Assembly (NCBI GenBank): GCA_023515745.1
Contig: JALECJ010000020.1
Span: 1,364,001 to 1,428,000 of the forward strand
Direction of reading: 5' to 3'
DNA: 64,000 nt
From: Amoeboaphelidium protococcarum
Lineage: Eukaryota > Aphelidiomycota > Aphelidea
Positions 27,887 to 40,007 of the stretch are shown one piece after another. The notes under the pieces were generated by a model. It was given only the letters and a program-made list of their open reading frames with translations, did not search any database and had not been told where the DNA came from. Position 1 is the first letter of the stretch. Every line of letters starts with the position of its first letter. A program made the translations under genes and the position numbers.

Positions 27887-28635
27887 TTTAATACGTTAAA
27901 ATTTACTTTTTAAAATTGGTTAAAGAATATATGTTAATAGCGTCAAGCTTATTATTTTTGCACTAAAAGTCAGTGAGGAATCAACAGTGGGACGATCTTC
28001 AGAAAGCTTACGTTCTGAATCTGACAGTGAATGCGCGTGATTAATCGTATCTCGTGGTCAACTCATTGATTAAGTACAAATTTTCCATTTTCGCGTACTA
28101 TATATTCCAAAGTAAATTGTGTTATAACACAAAATGAAGTCAAAATACTTGGACATACATGTAGTCACCATTTACTATCTCGAACCATTTGGTGTTCACT
28201 CCAATCATCAGACATGTTTCAGACGCGTATTATCAAATTATACAATCTTCAATAGATGTACATCAGGTACTAGTCAGCTTTCAACATTCACTATTGCTAT
28301 TTAGAATGCTCTGATTCAGCTTTTCTTAATTTTGTGATAGATTGAGAAGTCATAACAACAAAGAAGTATATGCCACCAGCTGGCTTAAGGTATTCATTGT
28401 TCAGCATGCAGATGTTATATTTGATCTAAAGAAATTGAGTTTCAAAGCTTGTTTATATGAGACTATTATCTTCGTGGCATTATATCTATATAAAATAAAA
28501 GTAATCTAACTATAAAGTAAAAATTTACTAAGAATTTGTGCAAGACAGTACCACAAGATCTTGATACAATGATCGATCAGCATATCTTCATCTCGCACCA
28601 ATTGAACGACAAGCGTAATAAGTAAATTTAAAGAT
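27887..28635. other. intergenic, nothing seen
   Basis: About 750 bp between the divergent SDR and Maf genes. AT-rich, with no protein-like frame on either strand and no tRNA-like fold that I could recognise. Includes both promoters. Confidence 0.45.
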
Positions 28636-29362
28636 ATGCCGAACAAAAGTATTGTATTAGGAAGTGCATCAGTAGGTAGAAAGCATATTCTAAGTGAAAT
28701 TATTGGATCAAATAATTTTCAAATACTCAAAGCTGACATTGATGAAGATGCTATTGGAGATAGGAGCAGGGATGCGCCATCAGATCTGGTTGTCAAAATC
28801 GCTTTGAAGAAAGCTGAAGCGATTATCAAAAGGTACCCGGATGCACTCAAGGGCTGCATACTGATAACTAGCGATGAAGTCGTGGAATACAAAGGCTAGA
28901 TACGTGAAAAGCCTAAATCTGAAGAGGTATGGTCTCTCAGATCTGAATGGTTATAGTCATCGCGTCGTTGTAGGAATGCCGATACTTTCTGAATAGTCTC
29001 AGTAATAATTGCGTCACCTGTCATACTTCTTTAATTGTCACTGATGTTGATTCTGGCAAATAAGTGGTCAAGTGTGACTAAGCTACTCAGCATTTTAATA
29101 AGATTGATGACGAGGCTATTGGCGCGTTGATCGCAAAAGGTGATGTTATGTATTGCGCGGGCGGCTTCACTGTAGAAGATGGTATGATTTCATTACTTAT
29201 CACCTCGTTATTTATAATAGATTTAAAGCGCAAATCTTTTGTATTGTAGATTTACTGAAACCATATCTAGGCGCGCTTGAAGGCGAATTGGAGACCATAA
29301 TAGGACTCCCGAAAACCATGCTCATTAAAGTTCTTCAAGATATTGGATTTGAATCACTCTGA
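28636..29362 (+). CDS. Maf/HAM1-like nucleotide pyrophosphatase (septum formation inhibitor family)
   Basis: Three exons (28636-28926, 28974-29181, 29250-29362) encode 203 residues. The Maf phosphate-binding loop VLGSASVGRKHIL opens the protein, and TSDEVVEYKGQIREKP carries the catalytic acidic residue. The family tail CAGGFTVED, LLKPY, GLPKTML is complete. Maf proteins hydrolyse dTTP/UTP and modified nucleotides to monophosphates. A first reading suggested two frameshifts near 28.95 kb, but a 47-nt intron (GTATGG to TTGTAG) joins KSEE directly to ECRYFL and restores the family pattern. The second intron is 68 nt. Confidence 0.92.
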
Positions 29363-29622
29363 ATAATTATAATGTTTAATTTATCCACCATTATATTTGC
29401 AGCATACGTGATGCTATAACACTATGTACATCCGCTTCAATTGACATTGTTGTTGAGGTGAACTAACAAATCACAACTTTCATTCTTCGGTTACTTCGGT
29501 TGACGGGCGCGCGAATTTTCTGAGCTTGGATCATTACAGCGAAAAGTCATCTCACGTATTAATTACTACCGTTAGTGATCGAAAAAAAGGAATAATTAAA
29601 ATAATAATAATCCGTAGACACA

Positions 29623-29877
29623 ATGCCATTAGCAGTTGATCTATTGAATCCTACTCCAGAGACTGAGAAGAAGACTCACAAATTGAAGAGACTCGTATAG
29701 TCGCCAAACTCATATTTCATGGATGTGAAGTGCGGTGGATGCTTTGCTATCACTACCGTGTTCAGCCACGCACAGACTGTTGTGTTGTGCCATGCTTGCT
29801 CTGCTGTTCTGTGCCAGCCAACTGGTGGTAAGGCTCGCTTGTAGGAAGGATGTTCTCACAGAAAGAAGATTAACTGA
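29623..29877 (+). CDS. RPS27: 40S ribosomal protein eS27
   Basis: 84 residues, the normal length, intronless. The zinc ribbon is intact with four Cys: [17 protein letters not shown] and [18 protein letters not shown], and the end is CSHRKKIN. It is a small-subunit ribosomal protein. Two TAG codons in an otherwise nearly invariant protein (LVQSPNSYF and ARLQEGCSHR) fall at positions that are Gln/hydrophilic in homologues, which is clean evidence for UAG=Gln. Confidence 0.97.
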
Positions 29878-29990
29878 ACATATATATATGTGATATACGC
29901 TGAGATAATATAAAAATCAGTCCAGTGACTAGCAATCATAGATTTTGCATTAGATTTCATCATTGACGCGTCATCAATATTGCTGGCTCT

Positions 29991-32305
29991 TCACTATTAC
30001 TACAACTATTACTGCTACTATTACTATGGGAGCTAGATTTGACATGTTGCCTCAGTGGCGGGGATTTCTTTTACTGTAATTGGAACATTACTGATTGCCT
30101 TCTTGCGCTTCTTAGTCACCCCTCCTTCCACAGCACCTTCATCACCTTTTTACTTTGCATTGCTAGTCCTTTTCTTTGGTTTAGCAACAGCATTCAATTC
30201 TGGCACCTTCTTTTCATCACCAGTGGCAACCGCGACAGGTGGAGGGGACAGAGATAATGGGAATTTCAAGTCCAGCAATGGCAATACTTTCAGCGTCTAG
30301 AACAGAGGCGGTGATAAATCTGCTGCAATAGAATCTTTCACTATGAACACCGGATAAATTTCTGGAATTATAGTAAGCACCCTCTTTGTTTTATTATGGC
30401 CAGACTTAGGACTGCTATTAGCACTCTAGCGAACCGCATCAGTATCATCTTCGCCTTCATCCACCCGCTCATCTTCTGACAAGTATCCTTCTGGAACCAG
30501 CCAGCCATCCTCATCGCCTTCTTCCACAGACTCGGCGTCATCATTATTATCATCATCGGATACCAAGTCTTCACCCTCCTCTTATTCATCTTCATTCGCA
30601 GCCCATTCCTCATCACTGTCATAATCATAGTCAATCTGAGAGATGAGTTTGAAAGGGCGGCGATTGATCTAAAACACATTACTCTTGTTGCCATTGCCAT
30701 AGAACGCAGGTCGAAAGTTGTCGTGAAACTGTCTTAATTGCACTTTTGCGTTGGGCACTAAACTGACAATTTCCACCGGTACAGAGCCAAGAGTCTTGGG
30801 CTTAGTTAATTTTGATCTTTTATGAACCACGTTCTGATAGAATTCACATTACAATACGTCTTCTTGTACTTTCTTTATAACATCGAGAGAAGGCTTAATA
30901 GCAAAATTTCTTTGGTAGATTGAAACATGACTTCTAGTGTTCACAGCGGGGAAATAATCATCAAATGTCTTTTCAGACTTCTTTGCAACTGCAGATGAAG
31001 CGCTAGTGGACACAGACACATCAGCCTTCTTCATAAAAAATCCAGAGATTCTCTTCTAGCTCTTATCATGCACCTTGGATGAACCAGAAGCAGCGGATTT
31101 CTTGGATGCTGTAGTAGCAGCTTTCTTCAAATTAGCTTTAGACTATTTAGCACTCGGAGTCTTTGTTACTTCACTAGGAGAACCACATTCCGAAACTGGC
31201 ACCAAGTCATTACACTTGTCAGGCTGAGAAGCGAGCACTTTAAAATCTGGTTCAGACTATGGAATACTCTTTATGCGAGACTTTTTACCAGCAGTAGCGG
31301 AAGACTGTTACAACTTTTATTCATCAGTTAAACTATTCCAGTAACTTTGCAACTGCTCAGTGTATAGAGTCCTCGAAAGACGCCTAGATTCTAACTAAGA
31401 CGCAACAGACGCGGAAAATAGCTTCAAGTCGACACTCTCCCACTTTAGCTTATTCAAACACCCAGGGATACTATAATCTTTGCGAACAGCAACTTTAGAA
31501 ATGGCAGCCATAATAGTCTCAGCAGTCAAGATCTATTTACCAGAAGCATCGCACAATGCTGAAGGATTCAACTTTTTCACCAGATTCTTTGACAAAGCCG
31601 GTAAAGTCAACTCAGATTCTTCAACTAGAACGGCAATAAGAGGCAATTAGTCATCTTTCAAAGAGGTGATAGGCTCTTTCTAATTAGACAGATACTGGTA
31701 GAATTCGGCCAGTTATTATATACATTCGGGCAGCTGGTCCAATTAAAGCTTCTTTTCAACCATAAATGCAACTTTTCCGTTGCGAATAACTGGCTTAAAC
31801 TAGGGATTACTTTATACTGATGTGGACTTTACAACTTTACCATCCTTCCCAGGATCAACGGCAGAAAGCATAAAGTTGCCATTAACAGAGGGCAATTTCT
31901 CAAAAGTCTTGAGCTACTTCAACAGCGGCTTTACTGGAGAGTCTGTAAACTCATCCACAGCTGAAGGAGTACATACAGCAGATGTTATCACCTTATCCTC
32001 AGTCTGATCTTGAGAAGATTAACTGGAGAACAATTACTGATTAAGTCGAGAACTACCAGCAGAAGTAGCCTTGATCCAATCGGACATATCCAGCGGCTTG
32101 ATATTCACTCTAAGACACGGTGAGCTAGGTAGAGACGCAGCCCGGTTGCATTAACTTGAGTTCAAATTCTCGTCTTATTCTACAATATATGAGTCACAAG
32201 CTGGTAAAATGAAACAGTATTGCATTTAAACTTACCGAATGTCTTTCTCTTATTAGGAGTCAAGAACTTCCGTTGCACCACCTGTAAATCCTTACGATTT
32301 TGCAT
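29991..32305 (-). CDS. CHAF1A: chromatin assembly factor 1 large subunit (CAF-1 p150/Cac1/Rlf2)
   Basis: Exons 32305-32236 and 32179-29991 encode 752 residues. A PCNA-interaction box, QKRISGFF (QxxIxxFF), lies near residues 398-405, followed by a basic/Ser region and FDDYFPAVN. The CAF-1 signature near residue 500 reads LRQFHDNFRPAFYGN and DYDYDSDEEW, then a long acidic block and WLVPEGYLSEDE. CAF-1 deposits H3-H4 at replication forks via PCNA. The C terminus ends in a Gln run in which 10 of 11 Gln codons are TAG or TAA. The 56-nt intron ends TGTAG. The gene is divergent from the CDK20-like gene across about 220 bp. Confidence 0.93.
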
Positions 32306-32527
32306 ATAGTCTACTACTTTACAAGTTGCTGTATCTATCACTCGTCAAATCGTGACCGTTTCATAAAAACAGAAAAAGAAAAACTCCAGTCAGAGTGAAA
32401 CAGAAATTTGAGAAATTTTCCGCTTTTGGAATTTGGTCGCGTCTCTGCTGTCCTGAGCAGTCAGTCTTTCGTCTGTTAGTGTGACAAGTTGGCTCTAATT
32501 AAGTTGCGTACGCGTTTACCAGTCCCA

Positions 32528-33589
32528 ATGGAAAAGTACGCGTTTCTGCAAGTTGGCCATGATGGAGCCTTTGGTCAGGTGGACTTTTATGAGAGAATAC
32601 ATGATGGCCTTAAAGTTGCGATTAAACGCGTGTATCCTCAGTCCATGCCTCGATCGTACTAGCCCACTGACTGCGACAATCTCTTTGATATCCTCAAAGA
32701 AGTGGAGATCCTCTTTAAACTAAAGCATTAGAATGTATTTGTGCTTTATCAATTCACCGTGTGCTTAATTTAATAAACGTTCTGTAGATTGTAAAGTATA
32801 TTGAACACTTTGACTTTGAGTATTAGCTGTGTGTGGTGTTGGAATATCTTGAAACGACTCTTGATGCGATGATCAGCTCTAAAGACTATGAGATCGATCG
32901 AAAGCAAGTTCTCAATTGGACACAAATGCTCTTGGAAGGATTATCTTATCTGCACAACCATAATGTGATGCATCGAGACATTAAGCCTGCTAATTTAATG
33001 TTGTCGCACGATGGCAGTTTGCGTGTTTGCGATTTCGGACAAGCTGTCGTGTACAAAGCAGGTGGAATTTACTCTCATCAAGTATCCTCCAGGTAGTTTT
33101 GACATTTTCGTCTAACTATATCTGTATTAATGTCTTCTCTTTACGTAGATGGTACCGCGCTCCCGAAGTTCTTTTTGGTTCAACCAAGTACGATTAGAAG
33201 ATTGACATTTGGTCCGCTGGCTGTGTGGTTGCAGAAATGTTTAATTCTAAGCCTCTATTTCCTGGACAGTCAGACATCAATCAAATTATTATAGTGTTTA
33301 GCATGTTGGGCACACCTACAGAGGAAAGTTGGCCGGTAAGTTGTGATTGTAGAAATAGTTATATCAATTCTCGCATACATTCATTGTGTAGTCTCGCGTG
33401 AACACTCCCGATTATGCCAAGATTCAATTTAACGCATAAGATCCCCTGCCATGGACCTAAATTTTGCCACATTGCAATTAACCAGATATCAATTTAATTT
33501 CCCAACTCCTCACCTACGAGCCAGAGTATAGATGTTCTGCGTAGGAAGCGTTACACCTGGTCAAAGAATTGTTATAAAATTATTGTTGA
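32528..33589 (+). CDS. cyclin-dependent kinase, CDK20/CCRK-like
   Basis: Four exons (32528-32734, 32788-33092, 33149-33335, 33392-33589) encode 298 residues. Kinase motifs: VAIKRV, catalytic HRDIKPANLM, CDFGQAVVY (DFG), the splice-restored SRWYRAPEVLFG and IDIWSAGCVVAEM. The tail ESWPSRVNTPDYAKIQFNAQDPLPW follows human CDK20, including the PDYxKIxF block. CDK20 controls cilium length and acts upstream of MAK/ICK kinases in flagellated cells. The glycine loop is atypical (GHDGAFGQV) and the canonical PSTAIRE helix is not recognisable. A CAK-type role is the alternative. Introns of 53, 56 and 56 nt. Confidence 0.82.
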
Positions 33590-33829
33590 AACGAGCGCGT
33601 CATTCCCTCTCTCGCTCTTCCTCTCTAATTATAAAGTCCACTATGATAGTCGCCCAGAAACCGTTTCTCGTTCCTTTTCCAGGTCGCCGAGATCGATTTG
33701 CTTTTTTCTAAAACTATTTCTGCAGACATTTCTTTCTGTCCACGTAGCGGGACCCATTTCTGGTACATTCGCTCAACATACCGCTTCTCTGTATTTATAT
33801 ATAGTGGCTTTAAAGTGTATACATTTCTG

Positions 33830-35197
33830 ATGATGGGGGTGCTCGTTGTGTATTAATTCTTGGTGTATCTCATTTACTCAGTTGCTCTTTTCTTCTGGGT
33901 ATTCATGTTTAGCTGGACTATATGGGGAGTTTCATTGGCACGACGGTAATTTTGTGAAAGTCGACCTCGGAAGTTGGTAGAATATCCTGGTGTTTCTATA
34001 CTGCGGCCACTACGAGGCTTGGATGTTAATTTGGAAGCCGATTTGAGGACTTCGTTCGAGCTGGACTATCCCAAATATTAGCTGTATCTCTCTGTTGCAG
34101 ATGAGAATGATCCGGCCATTGAAGTTGCGAATAAGTTAATTGCTCAATATCCCAATGTGGATGCCAAGTTACATGTCGGTGAGTCTGTAATTGGTGTAAA
34201 TCCAAAGATCAATAATCTTATACACAGCTACAATAATGCCAAGTACGATTTGATATGGATATGCGACAGTAATATATCTATAGACCGGGACACTTTACTT
34301 CATGCAGTCCCTCATTTCCAAGATCCTAATGTGGGAATTGTACACCATGCACCTGAAGGTATAAATGGAGACTCCTCTGTTGGAGCATAGTTGGAGGAGC
34401 ACTTTCTCAATACAGCGCACGCAAAAATTTATCTAGGCTTCAATTGGGCTGCCGTGGACAGCTGTGTCATGGGAAAATCTACAATATTTCGCAAGTCTGA
34501 TCTGGATAAGAAAGGTGGTTTGGCAGCATTTGGGAAGTATCTGGCTGAAGATAATATGATTGGATTAGCTATATGGTCTATGGGCATGCGGCATGTGATG
34601 AGTTAGAAGACTGCCAAGTAATCTCTGCTTAAATCTTCAATTTACGATTATATTATGCGTCGAAGTAGATGGACAAAGATTCGAGCATACTCAATGCCTG
34701 TTGTCACTATCATTGAACCGTTTACAGAGTCAATCGTTAGCGGCTTAACGGGAGCTTTTGCTCTCCATAATCTATTCAACCTCCCTTTTTGGACTGTTTT
34801 TGGGATTCATATGCTCATCTGGTTCATGTGTGACTATCTGTTAACTATCCTCATTTCTCGTCAAAGTATAGCGAATCCTCTCTGGTTTACATACACTTGG
34901 ATATTGAGGGAGTTGTCAGCTGTCCCAATATACATATACTCTATTTTCAGTAGGAATGTTGTGTAATGGCGCGGTAGAGAGTACTTGCTCCGGATGGAGG
35001 GCCTAGTTGATAGATTGGATAATGTGAAGAATATCAATGGAGATGGCTATGATAATTACCGGCTATCTATGCTCAAATCATTTTAGTCTTGCTTCGTGGT
35101 GGATCTATTTCGGTTGGTGCTAGATAAAACTTCGTTACTGTTAAATGGCAACAAGAATTTTCAAGCCTCGGAACAAGCTGTAGTTAAAGTTAATTGA
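33830..35197 (+). CDS. UGCG: ceramide glucosyltransferase (GT21)
   Basis: An intronless 455-residue protein. An N-terminal membrane helix ([18 protein letters not shown] region) is followed by [12 protein letters not shown] and the four GT21 catalytic motifs in order: SVADEND (D1), [10 protein letters not shown] (D2), [10 protein letters not shown] (D3) and RRSRW (the Q/RxxRW motif). Two or three C-terminal membrane segments follow. It transfers glucose from UDP-glucose to ceramide on the cytosolic side of the Golgi. Such an enzyme is present in many filamentous fungi, animals and plants but absent in S. cerevisiae. The 240 bp upstream has pyrimidine-rich CTCTCT runs. Confidence 0.94.
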
Positions 35198-35276
35198 TAT
35201 CAGAATAGATACTTGTATTTTATACTCCGATTCCTAGTTAGTAAATTAAGACATTTCTTCACTTCACACGGTATCA

Positions 35277-36251
35277 TCAACCTGACTTGGGAACATAAGG
35301 CGTGACTAGCATTTCGCTAAAGCTCTTTATACTGTCTGGTCCACGAACTTCCTTTGTTAGCAGCGGCAGTTCAATGATGTGAAAGTCTTCATATAAATCG
35401 TGATACTGATCGAGATACTTTTGCTGCATCTTTCGTCTAACGAGACACTACTCACAGTTGGAATCCTCTTTAGGATAAAGCAGCTGATTGACGATAATGT
35501 TGTGGGTATCTATATTGAACTGAGTCAACTCCTAGATCATTCGCTCAGTCTCATACAAGGAGAGGAACTCTGAGATACACACGCAGACGAATGTGGTCTT
35601 GTCAGGATCTTGGAATTACGCGTTAACCTCGGCGATGGTGCTGCGCATAGTCTCCAGCTTGTCCGTGATAGATCCTTAATCCGCCTGTAAGCCCAACATT
35701 GGCCCAAACTGCTGCATCAGAGGACCAAAACGGCCAGTCATCTCACTCAACTTCTCCAGGCCCTTCTCCAGGACGGTAGGGAATGAGAGAAAACGAAGAG
35801 TGTGCCCTGTAGGAGCCGTATCAAACACCACCACTGAGTAGTCCATCGACTTGACAAGTTTCATCACCTCAGCGAAACCCATAGCTTCATCCACACCAGG
35901 AATATTAAAAGCCAGATCCTTCATCAACTATTGCGGAAGTGCGCCAGACTCTGATTGATTATCCACCATCTCCTGGATAGACGCCGTGGGATCGATCTCC
36001 ATTGCGAACAAATTGTCAAAGCCATTAATCAACGTGGGATTCTTACCAAACTTTTGACCAAAAGCATCACTCAGATTGTGCGCTGGATCGGTCGAAATCA
36101 GAAGTACCTTCTCCCTCACTTTCGAGAGCTGTGTGGCCAAGGCACACGAATTGGTAGTCTTACCGACACCACCTTTTCCACCGACAAAGATCCACTTGAG
36201 GCTAGTCTGATCTAGAATGTTTTATATTGAAGGCTCCGGTCTATCGTCCAT
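35277..36251 (-). CDS. GET3: GET3/ArsA-type ATPase of the guided-entry-of-tail-anchored-proteins pathway
   Basis: 324 residues, intronless. The deviant P-loop GGKGGVGKT (about residues 24-32), switch [15 protein letters not shown], the A-loop [12 protein letters not shown] and the zinc-binding pair CEQC are all present, together with the eukaryotic GET3 helical region ([22 protein letters not shown]). GET3 is a homodimeric cytosolic chaperone that delivers tail-anchored proteins to the ER receptor GET1/2. One zinc is shared by CxxC pairs of the dimer. No arsenite-pump context is seen. Confidence 0.97.
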
Positions 36252-36280
36252 TAAAATAGTTTGTTCGTAGATTACCGATT

Positions 36281-36535
36281 ATGAGAAATGAAGTTGTAAT
36301 TGAGCGTAAATAAGCCAAGCGATCGGCACAGATTATAAAGATCTATTACCGTACGAGTCATAACAGGTGCATTCGACACGCTTTATGCGAGCACTTAGAG
36401 TCGGAAAAGTACAAGCAGGATAGTGCTGCCGGAGTGTATGGAGTCGAGAGTGAACTATGTGCACAAAATGGATGGTTAAATAGGCTATAGATAAGGTTTA
36501 GAAAAAGATAAGAGAAGGATGGGTGGCCCCAGTGA
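36281..36535 (+). CDS. hypothetical small basic protein
   Basis: The ATG at 36281 opens 84 codons to TGA (MRNEVVIERKQAKR at the start, RFRKRQEKDGWPQ at the end), with two Cys pairs and well-mixed composition. It would start only 29 bp from the GET3 start on the opposite strand. No family recognised. It could be a small mitochondrial or nuclear protein, or chance. Confidence 0.3.
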
Positions 36536-37018
36536 AGGAGCGACAAAAATTCTTCTGCACATAATGCAAAAAGGGATTGAAACTAGAATAGTTTGCAATC
36601 AGCAATAACCGTACCTCAGTAAAACTTCAACGATAACGGTATCACAACTGTGTAAGAACACCGAGAAAAGAAAGATGGGCACCCCGAGCCAGCTTTTAAA
36701 CTGCTCGCCTTCCTGCTTCGGTTATCGCGAGTTTCGCGTTTGATCTCACTCACTTTGCCGATTGGTTTCACATTCTGGTTTCTGATCACAATCTTAACAC
36801 CATATTCCACTCTATCACACTGTTAAAGGTTTAGACATATACAATATTAAGAAAGGCTGGTGTTGATTAATTTTGATTCAAAAGTCTTTACTTGACCATG
36901 TTCTTTCTTCATGTGCAGTGGTTACGATTATTGTCTATACTTAACAACGTGTCATTATGACATACAGAAGGTAAACAAAAAAGCTGAATATGAAAATCAA
37001 AACCGCAATTTATTAAAT
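36536..37018. other. intergenic, no supported gene
   Basis: A minus-strand open frame at 36616-36810 has a GTGAGT donor-like site but no partner exon that I can defend. Nothing else seen. Confidence 0.35.
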
Positions 37019-37957
37019 TCAAAATATTAATGGAACACTCTGAGGCACGGAGAAGCAAGTGGTTTTATAAGGAGCATGGATAGTAAGGGGTTGTTCCTAA
37101 TGTAGGATACCACGCTGGTCCAAATCCAGCAGGCGCGGATGGACATAGGATTGGACTTAGACTCGGAAACCATTATTCTGTGCATAAGCAGTTAGAGAGT
37201 AGAGCTGATGGTGACCAGCTCCGTTTCTCAGGTGAGCATTAAGAAAGACGCAAGAACCAGTCTACTGGGCTGTGTTCAACGCTGCAAACAGATTACCATG
37301 ATCAGCGTAATGAGTGAGACTGGGAAGCTATATTCTATGGACAACATCTTCAAAACTGTATCCAATAAATGAAGCCTTGTCAAGTGACATCAGCATCAGT
37401 TAATGGTCCAAGAAAATTTCCCACCCCACCGGGGAAATGACGTCAGTAGGGATGATTGGGGCAGCACTACTGGTGTCGACGGCCACATATCCAACGGATA
37501 GCTATTAATTTTACATCAGAGACTCATCTTTGATATATAATGACATCGTATCCAGCTTCTTGGGTGACCGGCTTCCGGCATCATCAGCGAGAGCAGATCT
37601 GGCCGATGACGACGATGATTGCGAGCTAACATCTGAGCCAGAAAGCAGAGAGCGCACACTAAGAGCACAGGATAAAGATTTAGCACTGATAGACTCATTC
37701 TCACTGCATTGCCTCTATATTTTCTTAAATATCGGTAGCTCACCACTGTCCATGCAGTCATCCATTCGAGGCCTCCCTCGCTTACGGTGATCTGAATCTT
37801 TACAGCAGTCAGCCTTACCACTGTTCACACATCTGGAGCAGGGCCTCTGCTCATCACACTTTAAATGGCTAGCCTTGCAATTAGTACATGCCACACTAAC
37901 GTGGCCATTCTTTTATCGGAGCTTTTTCAGACTGTTCAATTTGTTATCCGGCTCCAT
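37019..37957 (-). CDS. Zn(II)2Cys6 transcription factor with C-terminal PAS-like domain (ERT1/AcuK-like)
   Basis: 312 residues, intronless. The binuclear cluster lies near residues 25-52: CTNCKASHLKCDEQ, then PCSRCVNSGKADC, with the exact C-x2-C-x6-C-x5-C-x2-C-x6-C spacing. It is followed by HRKRGRPR, the basic/AT-hook patch seen in the ERT1/GSM1/AcuK group. The C-terminal 160 residues hold a PAS-like domain (SLDKASFIGYSFEDVVHR, HGNLFAAL, then GAGHHQLYSL). Family members of this layout regulate carbon-source genes such as gluconeogenesis in ascomycetes; the target here is unknown. Zn2Cys6 factors are characteristic of the fungal lineage. Confidence 0.9.
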
Positions 37958-38282
37958 GGTAGATGGTCGGGTGTTGTTTATCGCTTGAAAACAGAGGATT
38001 GGTGCGGAATGAAATCGAAAAACGTCATCGGGGCTTTAAGCCGGCCCCAACTTACGGTTACACATAGTAATCACACTTTGATCGATTCACACGAGATCGC
38101 CTCCCTGATCACAGAGACTGGCATCAGAAAAGCGTGAACAATATTAAACACTCCGAAAGGTGTTAACTAAGTAGGCCTAACAATTGAAGTATGTATTTTA
38201 AAGGCTCGATATATTCCACTCCCCATAACAAAAGTTTTAATAAATATGAAGAACTCTTTTAATTTATTATTCAATTTTCAAT

Positions 38283-38804
38283 TCATTTTAAACACAATTT
38301 AGCGAGCTATGCCAGGATGATTGACTCATTCGAAACTTCTTTGCTGATGAAAATGTGTTCACACGATTCAGAGACAGATTAATCACCCTCGGAACTTTTA
38401 AAATGTACGTACCAAGCATCATGATCAATGTACTTCTCAAGCAAAGACTGCTGATTTGAAGTAATTGCAGACTTATCGAGCACGCAACGATTCACACTAA
38501 CGCGCTGATTGTGGTATGCCAATCGCTATAGTATATTATCTGCAGTAAAATTATTTTACGACTCATCACTCCCATCCCGACTCATAGATAAGGAAACAAA
38601 TGACACGCTTTTCACATTTTCTGGCAGAACTATAGAAGGCCCGGTCAAGTGCTATAATATCTACACCACTTTTGGCATTTTCTAGTACTCGCGCTACAGC
38701 TTCACGTCATATAACGGATTTTGATAATTCTTCGCCACACTAAGGATCTTCTATCTGGTCAGATAAGGTAGCTCTTTGCCAATTTACATTGCTTTTTAAG
38801 TCAT
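38283..38804 (-). CDS. conserved-looking hypothetical protein
   Basis: 173 codons from an ATG at 38804 to TGA 38283, with many TAA/TAG used as Gln. Composition is well mixed and helical (KILSVAKNYQNPLYDVKL, KMPKVVQILQHL, SLLEKYIDHDAWYVHF). It is divergent from SYS1 with 168 bp between starts. I do not recognise it. A mitochondrial ribosomal or respiratory assembly protein is a guess only. Confidence 0.6.
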
Positions 38805-38972
38805 TTCTATGATAGTTATATAAACACCGACGCGATATGTTGATGAGTACTTTTTGTCTAAAGAGGTAACAAGACGCGTTTGATTTTAAAAAAATGATCG
38901 TTCTCTTTTCAAAAAAAGGATAGGCTAGTTCATCACACTAAGAATTTAGCATACGTATTTACACTTTGAGCT

Positions 38973-39797
38973 ATGACTACACCAGTTAGAATACTTAATG
39001 CTGTATCTACTGCTTCTAATACAATAATTTAGTAATTAAAGACTGGTACTGATAGTTTGATTAATGGAAAGAAATATTCACTCGTCACTAACTCTTAGTA
39101 ATCGGATGTCTAAATGACTTCTCTTAACTCAAGTAATGGTGGTACTGTTATAGGTGATCCTTAAAGCAGAAGAGGTGCTCAGAGTTAATTCAGATCATCG
39201 AAATGGGACCCCAAATTAATAATTGCACAAATTCTGGCTGTTTAGAGCTCTGTATACGTTGCCTTGTTCACTATATTGTTTATATTCCGGTACCAATTGG
39301 AACGAGTCTTCTCATTTGAGGTGTATGGCGCAGCGGATTTATTGTATTTACTTCTCTTAGTACCTCTTCTTGTATCTGCTGCTATTTTATATTTTGTAAA
39401 GCGGCCCAAACTATGTCTGGATTTTGGCTGTACGTTCTACGTGCTCCACCTTATTACTATTCTCATAATGCGGAGGCGCGATGATCATCTCAATTCCCCA
39501 TGGGCTATTCTCTATATCATCTCGTGCATATGCGCTGTTCTCCTCTCGGAATATCTCTGTATGAGAGTTGATATTGCTCCTATAGTGTTCAATTCTGGTG
39601 CTCGATCTCTACAACAATCGCGAAGCTCTGACGTGTAGTAATAGTAGTCGCCTTAGTAGACATCATCAGCTTAGTTGATAAATGCTCGTGGAAATCATCT
39701 CGAAGACAATATTACTCTCACTGAAGTGGTGGTTAACTAAAGTTTGCGAAATTCAAGCCCGTCATCTTAATCCCCTCGAAGTAAAGTGTCTAAATGA
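38973..39797 (+). CDS. SYS1: Golgi membrane protein SYS1
   Basis: 274 residues, intronless. After an 80-residue Ser/Gln N-terminal extension comes the SYS1 core: FRSSKWDPKLIIAQIL, four membrane helices (LFTILFIF, LLYLLLLVPLLVSAAILYF, YVLHLITILIM, LYIISCICAVLLSEYLCMR) and RPKLCLDFGCT, matching human SYS1 motifs WDPLLI, CLDF and EYLCMR. SYS1 recruits the GTPase ARFRP1/Arl3p to the trans-Golgi. The C-terminal Gln/Ser tail is an addition. The region from 39228 onward is repeated at 40495 with small changes. Confidence 0.93.
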
Positions 39798-40007
39798 CAA
39801 TGCTCAAGAAGTTACTCTTTATATTGTTAGTTACAAAGCATGCGGACAATTGTCGCGTCTAATTGATAATATGAATTCTCCGACTAGTGCCACGGCTGTG
39901 TAATTTGAATAAATCACTTATTGAAAGAAGTGTAAATAATAAAACTTAGCAACATATAATTACTTGGACTAGGATATAGTAGTAATAACTAGATTTAGAT
40001 ATCGCAT

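Noticed and set aside
28636-29362. Two +1 frameshifts in the Maf gene (pseudogene or programmed frameshifting)
   Set aside because: A 47-nt intron 28927-28973 with the usual TGTAG acceptor joins the conserved blocks in frame.
32150-32180. tRNA B-box-like motif GAGTTCAAATTCTC
   Set aside because: It lies inside the CAF-1 second exon with no A-box or cloverleaf.
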